Source: Tolypocladium sp. Sup5 PDA-1 | Lineage: Eukaryota > Ascomycota > Sordariomycetes > Hypocreales > Ophiocordycipitaceae | NCBI GenBank assembly: GCA_000750105.3 | Contig: JPHH03000051.1 | Location: forward strand, 124,001 to 188,000 | Direction: 5' to 3' | DNA: 64,000 nt | In this document: positions 10,073 to 22,026 of the stretch, piece by piece | Layout: each line of letters starts with the position of its first letter | How positions within the stretch are numbered: position 1 is the first letter of the stretch | Position numbers and translations under genes: made by a program | The notes under the pieces: model-generated | What the model saw: only the letters and a program-made list of their open reading frames with translations | What the model was told of the DNA's origin: nothing | Database searches by the model: none

Positions 10073-10815
10073 GCTGATATGCTCTCAAATGTTCGCGGGT
10101 AGGTTGAAAGAGATCAATAGCAACAGGATGGATGATGGCCGTGGGTTGGGTGTCAATCCCGTGAGGCACAAATGGGAATCTCGTGCTTAATCAGGATGAG
10201 CCAACTCCTTGGCCCCAGCCGATTGCGACGTCGGCGGCCGCCCAAGGTCCAGCCTATGGCGCAGCACCGACAACGAGTTGATGTCATCTGGGGGCTGACG
10301 CTGAACCAGCGCGGACCCGATGTCACACAGCCGGCGTCTCCACCGGGCTCCAAGCCCTGTGCTGCTGGTATCCAAACACCGGGTCCGAGTCTGCAGTGAA
10401 ACCCGAGTGGTCATGGAACAAGGACGGTAGGTTACAATGAAAGCACTGTAGAGAATAATTATGGCGCGGTTCCGCGAACTCATTCAGCACGGCGTCTTCC
10501 CATGCCGGCGGAGGCGTCCTAGATCAAAGACTGCCCTCTACTTGGATGAGATAACTTGATGCGTGCTCACTGCTCACTCTTTGTGGACACGAGTGGTCCC
10601 TGAACCTCTACTGGTCACGGCCCGAAGCTGACTCGCCCGCCTCCGGACCCACGGGTGCTCCCGAGCCGATGGTGTAAATGCCTCGATCGAGCAAATGTCT
10701 CCATCGTGACCCTTGAACCTCTTCCGCAACTCTTCTTATTCCTCTTCTTGCCTGTAGACCACCAGTTACAACCCCAGACCTCACCACCCTGCCGCGAGCA
10801 TCGCCAGCCGTCAGG
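10073..10815. other. divergent promoter region, SYLF / FSH1-type hydrolase
   Basis: 743 bp between two divergently transcribed genes, so it should carry both promoters. No supported ORF. No recognisable operator or RNA gene. Confidence 0.5.
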
Positions 10816-11598
10816 ATGACGCGCAACGCCACCGACCCAACGCTCCCCCGGATCCTCTGCCTCCACGGCGGCGGCGTCAACGCACAAGTCTTCCGCCTCC
10901 AGTGCCGCGCGCTCATCACCCGCCTCGCGTCCTCGCTGCGCCTCGTCTTCGTCGACGCGCCCTTCGCCTCGGACCCGCACCCGGACATCGTCAGCGTCTA
11001 CGGCGACTGCGCGCCCTTTTACCGCTGGCTGCGCTGGCAGCCCGGGCACCCGGAGCTGGACGGGCCCGACGCCGCGGCCAAGATCGTCGCCGCGTGCCGC
11101 CGGGCCATGGACGACGACGCCGGCACGGGCGAATGGGTCGGCGTGCTGGGCTTCTCGCAGGGCGCCAAGATCGCCGCGAGCCTGCTGTGGGCGCAGGAGA
11201 AGCTGCTCGGCCGCGGCGGCGGCAAGGACCAGAAGCCGCTGCTGGCACGGTTCGGGTTCGGCGTCATCATGGCTGGCAGCCCTCCGGTCGTGCAGCTGGA
11301 CGACCGCGTCCCGGCCCCGAGACACGTCGTCGACGCGGCGCACCTGAGCCTCGCCTTTGAGGACTGGCCCGAGAGCAGCGACGGGGAACACGCGCTGGGC
11401 ATTCCCACTGTCCACGTCCACGGCCTGCTGGACCCCGGGCTGGAGCGGCACCGGCGACTGATGAAGAGCTACTGCAGGCCGGGCACGGCGCGGCTCGTCG
11501 AGTGGCAGGACGGCCATCGGCTACCTATCAAGACGATTGATGTAGACGCCGTTGCCTCCCAAATACTCGAACTCGCAGAGAGGACTGGTGCCATTTGA
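10816..11598 (+). CDS. FSH1-type serine hydrolase (DUF341/OVCA2 family)
   Basis: Small alpha/beta hydrolase, single exon, 260 residues, normal for the FSH family. LCLHGGGVNAQVF near residues 14-26 is the oxyanion-side strand. The nucleophile elbow GFSQG puts Ser at 114. The acid is probably Asp206 in HGLLDPG, and the base His234 in WQDGHRLP. The family includes yeast Fsh1-3 and the thioesterase-like partners of some polyketide clusters, but no synthase is nearby. The start codon follows a pyrimidine-rich leader, with aggATGAC context. The coding sequence is strongly GC-rich with third-position C, like the neighbouring conserved genes. Confidence 0.9.
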   Translation: MTRNATDPTLPRILCLHGGGVNAQVFRLQCRALITRLASSLRLVFVDAPFASDPHPDIVSVYGDCAPFYRWLRWQPGHPELDGPDAAAKIVAACRRAMDDDAGTGEWVGVLGFSQGAKIAASLLWAQEKLLGRGGGKDQKPLLARFGFGVIMAGSPPVVQLDDRVPAPRHVVDAAHLSLAFEDWPESSDGEHALGIPTVHVHGLLDPGLERHRRLMKSYCRPGTARLVEWQDGHRLPIKTIDVDAVASQILELAERTGAI

Positions 11599-11968
11599 CG
11601 CGATGGCAGTGCAGAGATATACACGGTGAATAGATTAGATGCAGAGTGTAGACCAGACTGGGGTGTCGCTTATGGAATAGAGCACTCGGTCACCGATGGC
11701 AGAGACAGGGTGTGCCAAATAGATGTCCGATTATTCATGGCAATGACAACTGCTTAACCCGCTTTCCCCTTCACTCTCCGCAAGCATCAATCAGTGCTGC
11801 CAGAAGTGTGAGCCTTCTTATACATCAGTCATACCGAGAACATGAGTTAATGACTGTCATTGAACCTGAATGCTATAAAGGCAGCCTCCTGAGGCGCCAT
11901 AGCTACGGTTGCTCAAAAATTATATCCTCATCGCCGGTGAGGCCTGTCGTGACACGACATGAGGCCGA
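11599..11968. other. intergenic, convergent 3' ends
   Basis: Only short unrecognised ORFs. It should contain the 3' UTRs of the FSH-type hydrolase and of the secreted Lys/Ala protein. Confidence 0.5.
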
Positions 11969-12373
11969 TTAGGCCGCCGGAGCGGCCGCGGCCGCGGTTG
12001 GCGCGGCAGCTGCGGCATCCTTCGCCGCTGCGTCCTTCTTCGCAGCGGCGGCCTTCTTCGCAGCGGCGGCCTTCTTCGCAGCGGCAGCCTTCTTCGCGGC
12101 GGCAGCCTTAGCCTTCTTTCCGGCCTTCTTTCCGGCCTTCTTGCCAGCCTTCTTGCCAGCCTTCTTCTTGGGGGCGCGGGCCTCAATCTCGGCTTCGTCG
12201 ACGTGGCGATCGTCGAGCTCGCTAGCGTCGTCGTGTCGCCTGCCGAGGTCGAAGGACGCAGTGTCCACGCCGTCGTGCCTAGGTGCAAGGTCGGAGCTCT
12301 CGCCAGCAGGCGCTGCCAGAGCGCTGCCTGCGAGGCAGGTGATGAGAAAAGCGAGAGTGGTGGAGGCCTTCAT
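11969..12373 (-). CDS. secreted Lys/Ala-repeat protein, histone-H1-like tail
   Basis: A 134-residue single-exon ORF. Residues 1-20 form a classic signal peptide (hydrophobic core TLAFLITCLAGSALA, cleavage after ALA). The next 50 residues are acidic, with a possible Kex2-type site at GRR. From about residue 68 the protein switches to a basic repeat domain: KKAG tetrads in four copies, then AAAAKK hexads in four copies, ending in Ala/Pro. There are no cysteines. The tail resembles histone H1 or bacterial AlgP-type tails, which is unusual for a secreted protein. Candidate roles (cationic antimicrobial, wall or DNA binding, effector) are inference only; no family is recognised. The repeat is exact enough to vary in copy number between strains. 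Confidence 0.75.
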   Translation of the reverse strand: MKASTTLAFLITCLAGSALAAPAGESSDLAPRHDGVDTASFDLGRRHDDASELDDRHVDEAEIEARAPKKKAGKKAGKKAGKKAGKKAKAAAAKKAAAAKKAAAAKKAAAAKKDAAAKDAAAAAPTAAAAAPAA

Positions 12374-12400
12374 GTTGTCTGTTGCGTGGTGAAGCGAAAG

Positions 12401-12431
<31 letters not shown>
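12401..12431 (-). repeat. (CAA)10 microsatellite in the 5' leader
   Basis: About ten TTG/GTT units on plus, read as CAA on the minus strand. They lie 28 bp upstream of the start codon of the secreted Lys/Ala protein, so probably inside its 5' UTR. Unstructured CAA leaders are often well translated. Confidence 0.85.
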
Positions 12432-14366
12432 AAAGGAGAGTGGTATAAACTTGAACGAGTGATTGCTTTTTGAGTTGTAGAGGCTGTTTGTTGGTTGAGG
12501 TGTCGGATGGGAGAACTGGAAGGTACCCAAGGTCCCTTTTATAATCGCGGAGCATTGCTTTCATCGTCCGATGATGGCTGCCGGGTGATGGCTCACCGGC
12601 CAGGGCCCAGGGGCTTCTCTACCCACGACGGCAGAACGCCTTCCGAAGACTCTGTCCTTGAAACAGACGGTAAAGGCCATGCCCGCAAGATGAGATGAAG
12701 CCAGAGAGCCGACAACGCCTGGCAGCAGCATTCCGCAAACACGGAGCCGCACGAATCTGGATTCCAAAACGGCCTTCTGAACGGAGCGGAGAGCAGCCGC
12801 TCCCGGTCAGGGAGGCGAGAGACGAGGCTCAGCCCGATCAGCCGTCCGTGTGCCGTTCAAGAAAGGGGAAAGCCCGTTTCATCCCGACGCCCACGACAGT
12901 GACTGACACAGAATGTTTTTGGCGTATGGCTGCGTTCAGGAGTTGTTGCTGTTACAATTCCCGCCATGGCGTCCCCAACGCTCGTAGCGTGCTGAGCCGA
13001 ACATCGTCTCTGGGCTCGCAGCAAAGCGCCAAGGTCGGATCGTGGTGTCGCTTCACTTGAACTACAGAACTACAGTGCAGTCTAATTTCCAGCTTCGGGA
13101 GAATACACGTGCGTGTACGGAGTACACCAACACTACGACTGGCGTCGCCTGTCTTGATACAGGACGGCGAACCGAACGGTTCCAGAGGGTGTCCTACGCG
13201 AGGCACCGCCACCTCCGTGGCGTTCTTCAACCGGATAGCGGCACCACCGTCACCATGGTAGATGCGTAACTTACGAGTAGCACTCGAGGCAGGCATCGAC
13301 GTGTGGAGAGGCATGTAGAGCCTTGCGACTCCGTCAGATCTCTTACAATTCCACGTGGCCGTGGTCACCGAGTCCCCAGCAGCTGCCGTTGGCCCGGGCG
13401 TCTGCTTCATCGTTGCCGCACGAGGCGGGCCTAGAAGGTCTACTCGCCATGCATTGCTCTCAACATCGGCTTATTGGTGCCGCAGGCCTCCATCCCGTGC
13501 ACCAGGGCGGGCAATGTGCCGTCTCATATATATCTCTGTCCCCCAAGTCATCCACTTGGCGATCGGACGATCAGGCGTCTTGGCTCGGTTTGAAAGACTT
13601 GGCTTTTGTTTGACAGCTTGATAGTACGAATACAGGCTCTCCTGCCGGGTGGCGTTTGCTTCTCGGCAACTGTTTCACCCCCGCGGTTTCACGTCGTTTC
13701 GGCCGCGCCCCTGTGCCGACGCCTGATCTACTGGTACCCCCGCACGTGATTTCGCTTGTGAAATCTTGGTATTCTACCAGAAAAGATGGGTTTTGGCTAC
13801 CTCGTATCCGTACCTGCATGTGTATTGGAGTTGCCCAAGCAAGGAGGACGTGGACCGGGCCCTTGAGCAGTGAATACTCGCGACTTTGGGACTTGTTGTA
13901 TAATTGTATTAGTGTCAGTTCCTTGGTGTCAGTTCCTGGGCCTCCACTCGCTGGCCATGGCTCTGTACAAGAGCCCCTGTAATTAGCTCCTTGGTCGTCT
14001 GCCGTGTTAGTGGTAAACACCGTCGTTGAACATGTTCTCGCCCGCATCGATCACGTCCTTTGGCAGGGCTGGTAATAAGTACTTCTCAAACTCCAAGTAC
14101 GCAAGCCTGAATTCGATGATTAAATGAACTTGGTTTTGGTGCTTTCCAACTTACAGTCCATCGCCATAGCTGTGGCTGCAAGTAATAATTAAACCCCGCC
14201 AACAAATGCAACGCTAACAACACCAACCGTGAAGTTGCCCTCTCTCTCACCATGGCCCTCTTCGCAACCTCAAAGTCGCCCCGAATCTAAGCGACAACCT
14301 GCGAATGGAGCATAAGAGCTATCGCTCGCCAGACCGCATCTGACCTCTTGCGCTCCTCGGTCCGCC
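12432..14366. other. 1.9-kb intergenic region
   Basis: I find no gene I can support. ORFs of up to 158 codons occur on both strands but show no domain, signal peptide or codon bias. The left part should hold the promoter of the secreted protein; the right part holds the ATL promoter. Confidence 0.45.
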
Positions 14367-14939
14367 ATGCCGCGCTCCGACGAGGCCCAGGCCTTCTTCT
14401 ACGCCGTCTACGCCGCCGTGCAGGAGATTCCCCACGGCAAGGTCACCTCGTACGGGCACATTGCCATGCTCGTCGGCACCCGTAATAGCCTCCCCTCCAT
14501 ACGGTAGCCGGCATCTGCAACGTGACGCTCACCATATTCCCCAGCCCAGCGCCCACGGCAGGTCGGCGTCTGCATGAAGCATCTCCCCGCCGATCCCACC
14601 ACCCGCTTCAACAACGAGACGGTGCCATGGCAGCGCGTCATCAACGCCAAGGGCGTCATATCCCCGAGGTACCTATCCCACCCCCACCCACCTCAGTCAT
14701 GTATTGCCGAGCAGGACAGAGGCAGCCTGCTGACATTGCGTAGGTCGCAGCCGTCCGGTGCGCGGAACCAGGCCACGGCGCTACGGGCAGAGGGCGTCGA
14801 GGTCACGACGGGGGCGCTGGGGGAGCTCATGGTCGACTTTGCAAAGTACGGCTGGTTCCCGCGGGCGTTGCCGTCTGAAGGGGGTGGGGAGGAGGCCTCT
14901 GGCCGGAGCAGCGACGGTGAGGAGAGCGAGGGAGGCTGA
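14367..14939 (+). CDS. alkyltransferase-like (ATL) DNA-repair protein
   Basis: ATL proteins bind O6-alkylguanine, flip the base and route the lesion into nucleotide-excision repair without removing the alkyl group. Exons 14367-14481, 14545-14668 and 14744-14939 join in phase to a 144-residue protein. The AGT fold is visible: AQAFFYAVYAAVQEIPHG, VTSYGHIAMLVG, PRQVG (Arg43, intercalating-finger position), then VPWQRVINAKG. The AGT active-site Pro-Cys-His-Arg is replaced by Pro66-Trp67-Gln68-Arg69, the mark of ATL proteins. The C-terminal 20 residues are Gly/Glu/Ser-rich and probably disordered. The first intron acceptor is fixed by the need to retain GTPQRPRQVG. Fission-yeast Atl1 is the best-known relative. 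Confidence 0.9.
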
Positions 14940-16348
14940 GTGACGTTCTTGGCGTGTGAAGTCCCAAATCTATTCTTACTCAAGTCCAGACTGCGAACTG
15001 TGAGGGACAGTCGCGCTTGGCCTATAAGGGAATGCCGGAAGTCGTGAGCACTTCGCACAAAGCATATCCAAGAATAGGATACTTGGGGGTTCTCTTTCGT
15101 GACGACATGTCTTACAACTTGAAGCAAGCCCATCAAGTCTAGTCATCCAAAGGAGCTACACACCATCAATAGATGCCATCAACGCATCCCAGTCGTATCA
15201 AACCATCACCTTCGTCACAGCCAGGAGCCAAACATAGCCACCTCCAGTATCACGTCCCAACCAGGCCCTCAGCAGCACCCACCACCACATCCACCACCGC
15301 CCATGACACCCTTCCCACGCACCGGAAACGCAAGGCCCGCGACGGCCACGTACGCCGCTCCGCCACCGTCCGGCCCTCGATCGCGTACGTCGCCGGCACG
15401 GAGCCGTAGGGACGAGGAATCCCCGATGACGGGCTGGGTGGTGGATGCCATGGCTGATGGGCTGAGATGAAGAAAGCTTTGACGGCTGCGGGCTCTCTGG
15501 TGGTTAGCATGACTATGTCTTGTTGAAGGTTCGCAACTATGCGGGACACCACCGTTGCTGTTGGGCGAGTACGGAGTAGAGAAACCGTGGAATTTCAACC
15601 TGGCCGTGGACGGCGATTGGCGTTGCTGCGCCGCGTCATTCCTTGCTTGCGTCGATGCCTACCAACACCAGACCTTATCAGGAGGTTCCCGAGGCGTCAC
15701 TCCTGTTGGGCAAGCAGGGTATCATCTCACAAGTGTACATCACAAGTAACTCGGAATGAAATGCATGAGAACCGCTTGTTACCGCAACGCAGTCTAGATA
15801 CAGTGCCATCGCTAACAAGATCCTTAATGCCACACGCACACTCGCTCTCATGAAGCAAAACAGCCGCCACGCACAGAAGACTACTCATATATTCAACACT
15901 GAAGCCCGGGCATCGGAGACTGACGACAAGAAAACAATCGAGATCAGCGCCCTCCTCCTCGTCCACACCCCCCCACCCCCCCCTGGCCCGAGCGTTTGTA
16001 TGTATGTAAAGTGGTATTTGTGCCGTCAAGCAGAAAAATGTACGAGAACCCTTCTCGCCCAAACTCCTAGCCAGTGCTCTGAAAAGAAACTCATCAACCA
16101 TTGAGCACAGGACGGGGCCTGAGCTCGGGAAAAACGCACTGGCCGTGCGGAAACGTGACATGTAGGACGAACCTACGGAGTACAGCGGGCGTGAAGCAAA
16201 AAAAAAAAAAGGAAAACAGACAAAATGATCAAGCGTCAAAGGCAGTCAGTCGTACAGTGGCCGTAGGGCCATTGGACATCGCTCCGCGCTGTCCAGTTCC
16301 AGTCCCTGGGTCCTTTCGCGATGTCTTCTAGATGCCGCTCAGCCCCTC
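14940..16348. other. 1.4-kb intergenic between convergent genes
   Basis: No supported gene. It contains a C-rich tract near 15966-15983 and an A12 run near 16199-16211. The right end should be the kinesin 3' UTR. Confidence 0.5.
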
Positions 16349-19300
16349 CTAGAAGCAGTTCAGACTGCCCTTCTTCTTCTTCCCCTTGTTGATGGCGTTC
16401 ATTCTCTCCTCGAGCTGCTTTCTCGCAGCCTCGGCGGCCTGTCGCTTCTTGCGCTCCTCTTCCACCGCGTGCAGGCTCCAGCGGTTGTCATGCAGAGGCT
16501 CCGGCGCGGGTCGGTCCTTCAACTCCTTGACCTCGCCCTCCAGCTCGTGCGCGCGCTTCTTCCACGCGTCGCAGTCAGTCTTGACCTTCTTCGACTGCTT
16601 CTCCAGGTCGGTGAGGGCTTCTTCCAGCGTCTGCGTCAGTTGACGTTCGGCAAAGAGGTGCTTCTCGATGGTGCGGATGCGAGCTTCCTGGTCCTCGGTG
16701 AGCTGCGAAATGTTGAGGTTGTCCTTGCTGGGAGGGCGAGCAGAAGTCGGCGAGGTGGGAACGCCATTGGTCGGCGAGCCGCTCCTTGTGGCGGCGCCGG
16801 GCAGCGGCGGCAGAGGGATCGCGGGCGGCGGCGACGGCAGAGAGGCGTGGGACGCGCTCTTGCGGATTGTCGAGTTGGAATTCGATCGCTTGACTTCTCC
16901 CGAGCCAGCTGCCTCGTGGTACTTGGCCTGGCATGTCGTTAGAACGTCATTTTGGGCGGTCATGTTAGGACAAAAACTCACCTGCAGAGAAGCATATTCC
17001 TCCCGAATCGCATCCAGCTCCGCTTGGAGCCTTGAGCGCGCCGACGTCGCCTCTTCCAACTGCACATTGCGCTCCGTCTGGAGCGTGCTCAGGCGGTTGT
17101 TGGTCATCTGCGCCTCGTCAAAGTTGTTTTGCAGCTGCTCCTCGAGCTCCTCGACCAGACGGCTGTGCTTCTTGTTCTTGATCTCCAGGTCGGACATTCT
17201 GTTCTTAACCACAGACAGCTGTTCCACGACCGAGACGGAGGGGGCAGCGGAGCCCTTTTCTTCGGCGAGCATATCCGTCAGTGACGATTTGGCTGCCTCG
17301 AGGTCGCGCATGATGGTCTTGTTGATGGTCGTGAGCTCTGCAACGTGAGCCTTCATCTCGCTTGCCGTCTTCTGCTCCTCGGCCAGTGTCTTCTGCGCCG
17401 CAACCAGGCTGTCGATTTGCTCCGTCAGTTTCTCGACGCTGACCTCGACGCCGAGGGCAAAGGCCACTTGTGTTGCAACCTTCATCAGCTCGTCCCTGGC
17501 CTCCGAGAGCTCCGCCTCGAGTTTCTGGACCGTGTCGGCGTGCTCTGACATGAGGACCTCGACCTGCTCCTCGTAGCCTTTTTGCTCGTGGGCCTCCAAC
17601 TCGGCCAGCCCCTTAGCGTGGTCCGACTTGAGCTGGTCCAGGCTCTCCTGGTGCGTCTTTATGGCCTCACTGTGGGCGGCAATCTGTTCCTCGAACTTGG
17701 CCACCAGGTCCTGGTGTCGGGTAACCTCCTTGGTCGCCTCGCTATGGGCCTTTGTCATTTGCTCCAACTCGGACTTGGCAGACTTGTGGGCAGTCTCCAG
17801 CTCGGCCACTTTGGTCGAGTTGCTGTTGATGATGGCCTTGTATTCGTCGATCTCGCTGCGGAGGAACCCGATCAAGTTCTGGTGCTTCTGGTCGGCCTCC
17901 TTGGCTGCCTCGTCGTTCTCGACGGTGGCCTTGGCCCGCGAATCGGCGAGGTTGGCGTTCAACGTTGCGACCTGGGCCTCAAGCTGCTGTACTGTGCCAC
18001 GCAGCTCCGCCTCTGTTGCCTGCATTGAGTCGAGGACAGTCTTGTGCTTGCCCTCCCAGCTGGTGAGTTCGGTTTGAAGCCTGGTGATCTTCTCCTCATG
18101 TTCTCGCTTGAACTCTTCGTCATCCCGAGGCGACGCATCATTACCGTTCTTCTTTGCCGACGACGATTCTTGCAAAGCCTTGCGGAGGCCCTCGAGCTCA
18201 GTGGTCAGCTCCCGTTCCCGATTCGTACTCGCCTCGCGCATCTGGAACAACTGCTTCTCATTCTTCTCAAGCTGGTCGCGCAGGGTTGCGACCATGGACA
18301 TGTCCATTGGGCTGGCCTTCAAGCTGGAGCGCTCACGGGTCAGTCCTGAGATGATGGTCATCTTAGTCTCCATCTCCTTCTTGGCCGACGCAACGTCGGC
18401 CTCAAGCTCCTGGATGCGCTCGCTTCGCGAGTGGAGCTCGTGCATCGCGGCGTTGAGATTCAGCTCAAAGTTTTGCATCACTTCGGGCCGCTCTTCAAAG
18501 TTCTCGCTTGCAATGTTACGCAGAGATGCAAAGGAGCGATGCGCCCGGTCAATGATCATGACATTCTGGCTCGACTTTCGGCGGATGACGGGCGTAGACT
18601 GTCTCGGCGAGGTTGCCTCGACCCTGGCCTTGGAAACTTCCGTCTTGAGCTCCTCCACCATGTCAAGGGTCTCGCTGTGTTGCGATTCGAGCTCGGCGTA
18701 CTTGCTTGCCAATTCCTTTTCAGCAGCCTCTCTTTGCCCGGCTAGCGTTCGCAGCCGTTCGAGCTCTGCCGTCAACGCGTCATCCCGCGCCTGCGTCAAG
18801 TCCTCGGTAGAGACTGCGGGGTTGGTGGTGGCTGTTTCGTCGTCCGATGCGGCATCGAGGTTAGACGTATCAGCTGTGGTGGGCGAGTCTATGGCTGACG
18901 ACAGCTCCGAGGAGAGCGAGCGCGTAATCGAGGATCTGGGTTCGTCCTTTATGTCAAGGGACTTGGCGTCAGATCCAAAGGACACGGGCCGGGCATGCAC
19001 GTCCAACGAGACAGAGATGACCGAATCGCGAACGCGAGCGGGGTGCCGAGCCTCATCAACGGCATCCTGAAGCTCTGCGAGGGCCCGCTGGGCTTCTTCG
19101 TACTTGGCGTGCAGTTGATCAAAGTCGTCCACCGTCGCCTCGTGTTCGACGCGGAGATCGATCAGCTCCTGGGTGACGCTCTCCAGCTTGTCGGCGACGA
19201 ATCTGCTCTGGGCGGGACTCTGGGGCGCGTCTTCGCCGTCGACCTGACTGGTGACCTCGGCTCGTTCTGTGGCCTGGCTCTCTCCGTCGCCGACGTCGTC

Positions 19301-21755
19301 CTTGGCCGCGTCCCGCGTGTGTTCTTCGGCGTCCTCGAAATGCTCGTCGTCCTCGAGGATGGGATCTCCCAACTGGCTCTGGCGGCTGACGAGCGACTGG
19401 CTTCGCGAGTGGTCGGCCAAGCTACGGCCGCGCGCGACCCCGTTTGTACCCTCGTGATCTGGCTTCTTTGCGTCGTCAACGTGGTCAAGCTCGTAAAGTA
19501 GGGCGTCAAGTTTGCCCAGGCTCCGCTGGCGCTCAATGACCTGCTCCAGCCGGTCGACCTCGCGCTGCATGAGCTCGCCGTCTTGGTCTGCCTCTGCCAA
19601 GCGCTCCTCCAGGGTCGAGATGTAGTCCTCGCACGAGGCTTCGTTCTCGCGGACTCGAGCAATCTCCTTCCGGAGCTCCATGATGATGGTGGCGTTCTTT
19701 TCTTCGCCGCTCGTGTGACCATCCAGCTTGGCCTCGAGGTCGTGGAGGTAGTTTTCTGTGCTTGCCTCGCGGTCCATGAGTTTCTGCAAGCGTGACTGGA
19801 GTTGGCCGTTGATGGTCTCGGCATACGCGCATTTGGTCTCCTTCTCAAGCAGGCTCGTCTCCGTGTTAGAGAGGGTGGCGCGCGTGTTGGACAAAGACTG
19901 CTCGAGGCTCTGGATGGTCTTTTCGTACTCGAGGACAACCTGCTCCACGGCCTGGGCAAACGAGTTGGAGCGGTTGAGGCGGTCAGTGGCGCTGTCAGCG
20001 TGAGCATCACCCGCCAAGCTGTTCTCCTCATGCTCCCTCGCCTTGGCCATCTCCGAGATGAGCCTGGCGTGTCGATGCCCGAGGGCGTTGTAGTTTTCTT
20101 GTGCGTCCAGCAACTGGTTCTGCAGCTCGACTTCGCGCTCGTTCTGTCTGTCCGATCTGTCGCTGGGTGCCGCAGGGCCACGTCGAGGGCTGCCCGTGCC
20201 GCCGGCTGCGCTCCGTATTTGGTCCCGCAAGAAGGATACTTCGGCCCGTAGTCGCTCGATGATGGCCTGCTTGTCGCCCTCCTCGACCTGCTGGATGCGC
20301 GGCTTCGACTGGATGGCGCGCGCGCGCTGCGCATATTGAACTGTATTCAACGTCTCGCTCAGATGGAACTCTGCAGGAGTAACGCAGGCAATCATGTAGG
20401 TGATGGCGTTACCACCCAGCGAGTCCTGGAGAAGACGGGTCAGCTTGGAGTCGCGGTACGAGACGTGCGACCCGGATTGGCGTGACGAGAGCTGGCTGAT
20501 GACTTTACCCAGCGAAGCCAGGCCGGCGTTGATGGAGATTCCCTCCTTGGCCCGCTCGCCCTGGGCGCCGGTATTCTTGAGTCTTTCACTGCCCGCCAAA
20601 TCAACAAAGTGAAGCTTGCTGTCCGTGGTCACAGTGACTTCCTGGCCGGTCATGGCTTCCAGGGGCACAGAGAAGCGCTTTTCGGCGCCCTGGGCCGTCT
20701 GCAGCTTGCTCTTGCGCTGGACGAGGTTGAGGGAGAAGACGGCGTGAGAGCGAGACGACTTGGCATTGATGGCCGTGGCATCCGTTTGTCGGATGGTGGA
20801 GCCGAAATTGAGAGCGCTCATCAAGTCGTCGACGGAGTGGATTTCAACCTGGCGAAGGCCGGTAAGAAGGATGTTGCCCTTGGTGTCTTCGCGAATGGCG
20901 ACGTTGTTGCGCTCGTTGATGGGAGTGGAATCAGAGACGAGGAGGTCGCGAAGCTGTTCGTTGTAGATCTCGACGTAGGTGGCCTTGAGAGACCAGTTTC
21001 GGTCGCCGAGAATGCTCGGCTGGCCATAACCACGTGGGGTGCGGAGCTGAGACATGGAATTGGACATCCTGTTGGGGTTCGATCCGCTGTTCCCAACGCG
21101 AGGCACGTCGAGGCTTTCGAAAAGGGCGGCTGCAGCTCGAGGAATCACGCCTACGAAGCATCAACAGCTGTTAGCGCGACCATTGTGCTGAAGCGTCAAC
21201 GGGTGGAGTTGCCTACCCATCAAGTCTGTATCCTGCTGCTCCTTGGGGCCCGAGGTGCCCATGGTGTACGACTTTCCAGCGCCCGACTGGCCGTACGCCA
21301 GGAGCGACACGTTGTAGCCTTGGGTGAAGGCATTGACGGAGTCGGCGAGGTATTCCCAGACGCCATCCTGCATTACATCCGGGCTGAAGACGCGGTCGAA
21401 GACGAAGAGCTTTCGGCCCTGGGGAGAGTCGATGGCGAGGCTCGTGTTGGACGTGGTCTGGACCATGGAGCGCTGGAACCGCTGGGGGATGAGGTCGTAG
21501 CCGGGGTCGGCGGCATTGAGAGGCGGTCGTACGCGGACAGCTGTATTTCAGTCAGTATGACGAGGCTAGCATGACACAATGTGCGTTTGACGTACCAACT
21601 CTGACGGCGGTCCGGCTCTCATCGTCAGAGGCCCGGCTTCCGCCTCCGGGCTTGCTGCTGATGCTCATTCTGCTGGCGCTCCTAGGCGCAGGTCTCGCGA
21701 TGGCGCTCAGGGGCCGCTGAGGCGGTATTGGCGAGGCCGGCGGCGAGGTTGCCAT
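16349..21755 (-). CDS. kinesin motor protein with long coiled coil (probably kinesin-4 type)
   Basis: Microtubule motor. Exons 21755-21596, 21540-21217, 21150-16982 and 16927-16349 total 5232 bp, giving 1743 residues. After a Ser/Pro-rich leader of about 45 residues, the motor starts at RVAVRVRPPL. It has P-loop GQSGAGKS (about 137-144), switch-I SSRSHAVFS, switch-II VDLAGSERLKN and YRDSKLTRLLQDSLGGN, and ends at RARAIQSKP. That last wording and the motor placement point to the KIF4/KIF21 branch rather than kinesin-1 or -3; no FHA or PH domain is seen. About 1200 residues of heptad coiled coil follow, broken by acidic and Ser-rich segments, then a Pro/Ser-rich hinge (SLPSPPPAIPLPPLPG) and a final coil ending GKKKKGSLNCF. 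The third intron (54 bp, 16928-16981) is a multiple of three without a stop, so retention would add 18 residues. Confidence 0.92.
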
Positions 21756-21978
21756 GGCCGAGGAGGACGAAAGCCACCAGGCTCGAGAGCAGTCGAAGTG
21801 ATATTAGGGGGTGAAGGGTTTGGGGGCGTGCCTCGAGGGGGCCTTCAAAACGGCAGACTCAAAGCGCCCCAATGCGCTCGAGGTGTCTGGTCTGTCGTAG
21901 GCGAGATGGGTAGGACCCGCAACAGCGTGATGGATGTCGTGCGCGCCGTTGGGCTTGGCGATGCGAATGCGGTTCACG

Positions 21979-22026
21979 CTCGTCGTCGCAGTCGCAGTCG
22001 CAGTCGTGTTCGTCGTCGTCGTCGTT
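21979..22026 (+). repeat. TCG/CAG trinucleotide repeat
   Basis: Runs of tcg, then cagtcg, then tcg units about 220 bp upstream of the kinesin start codon, likely in its promoter or leader. Confidence 0.8.

Noticed and set aside
15173..15598. Overlapping ORFs of about 80-110 codons on both strands
   Set aside because: Low-complexity Pro/Thr- or Gly-rich translations, no conserved motif, likely 3' flank DNA.
19162..20334. 390-codon minus-frame ORF inside the kinesin
   Set aside because: Alternative frame of the coiled-coil region, extremely Arg/Ser/Thr-rich, with no start context or domain.
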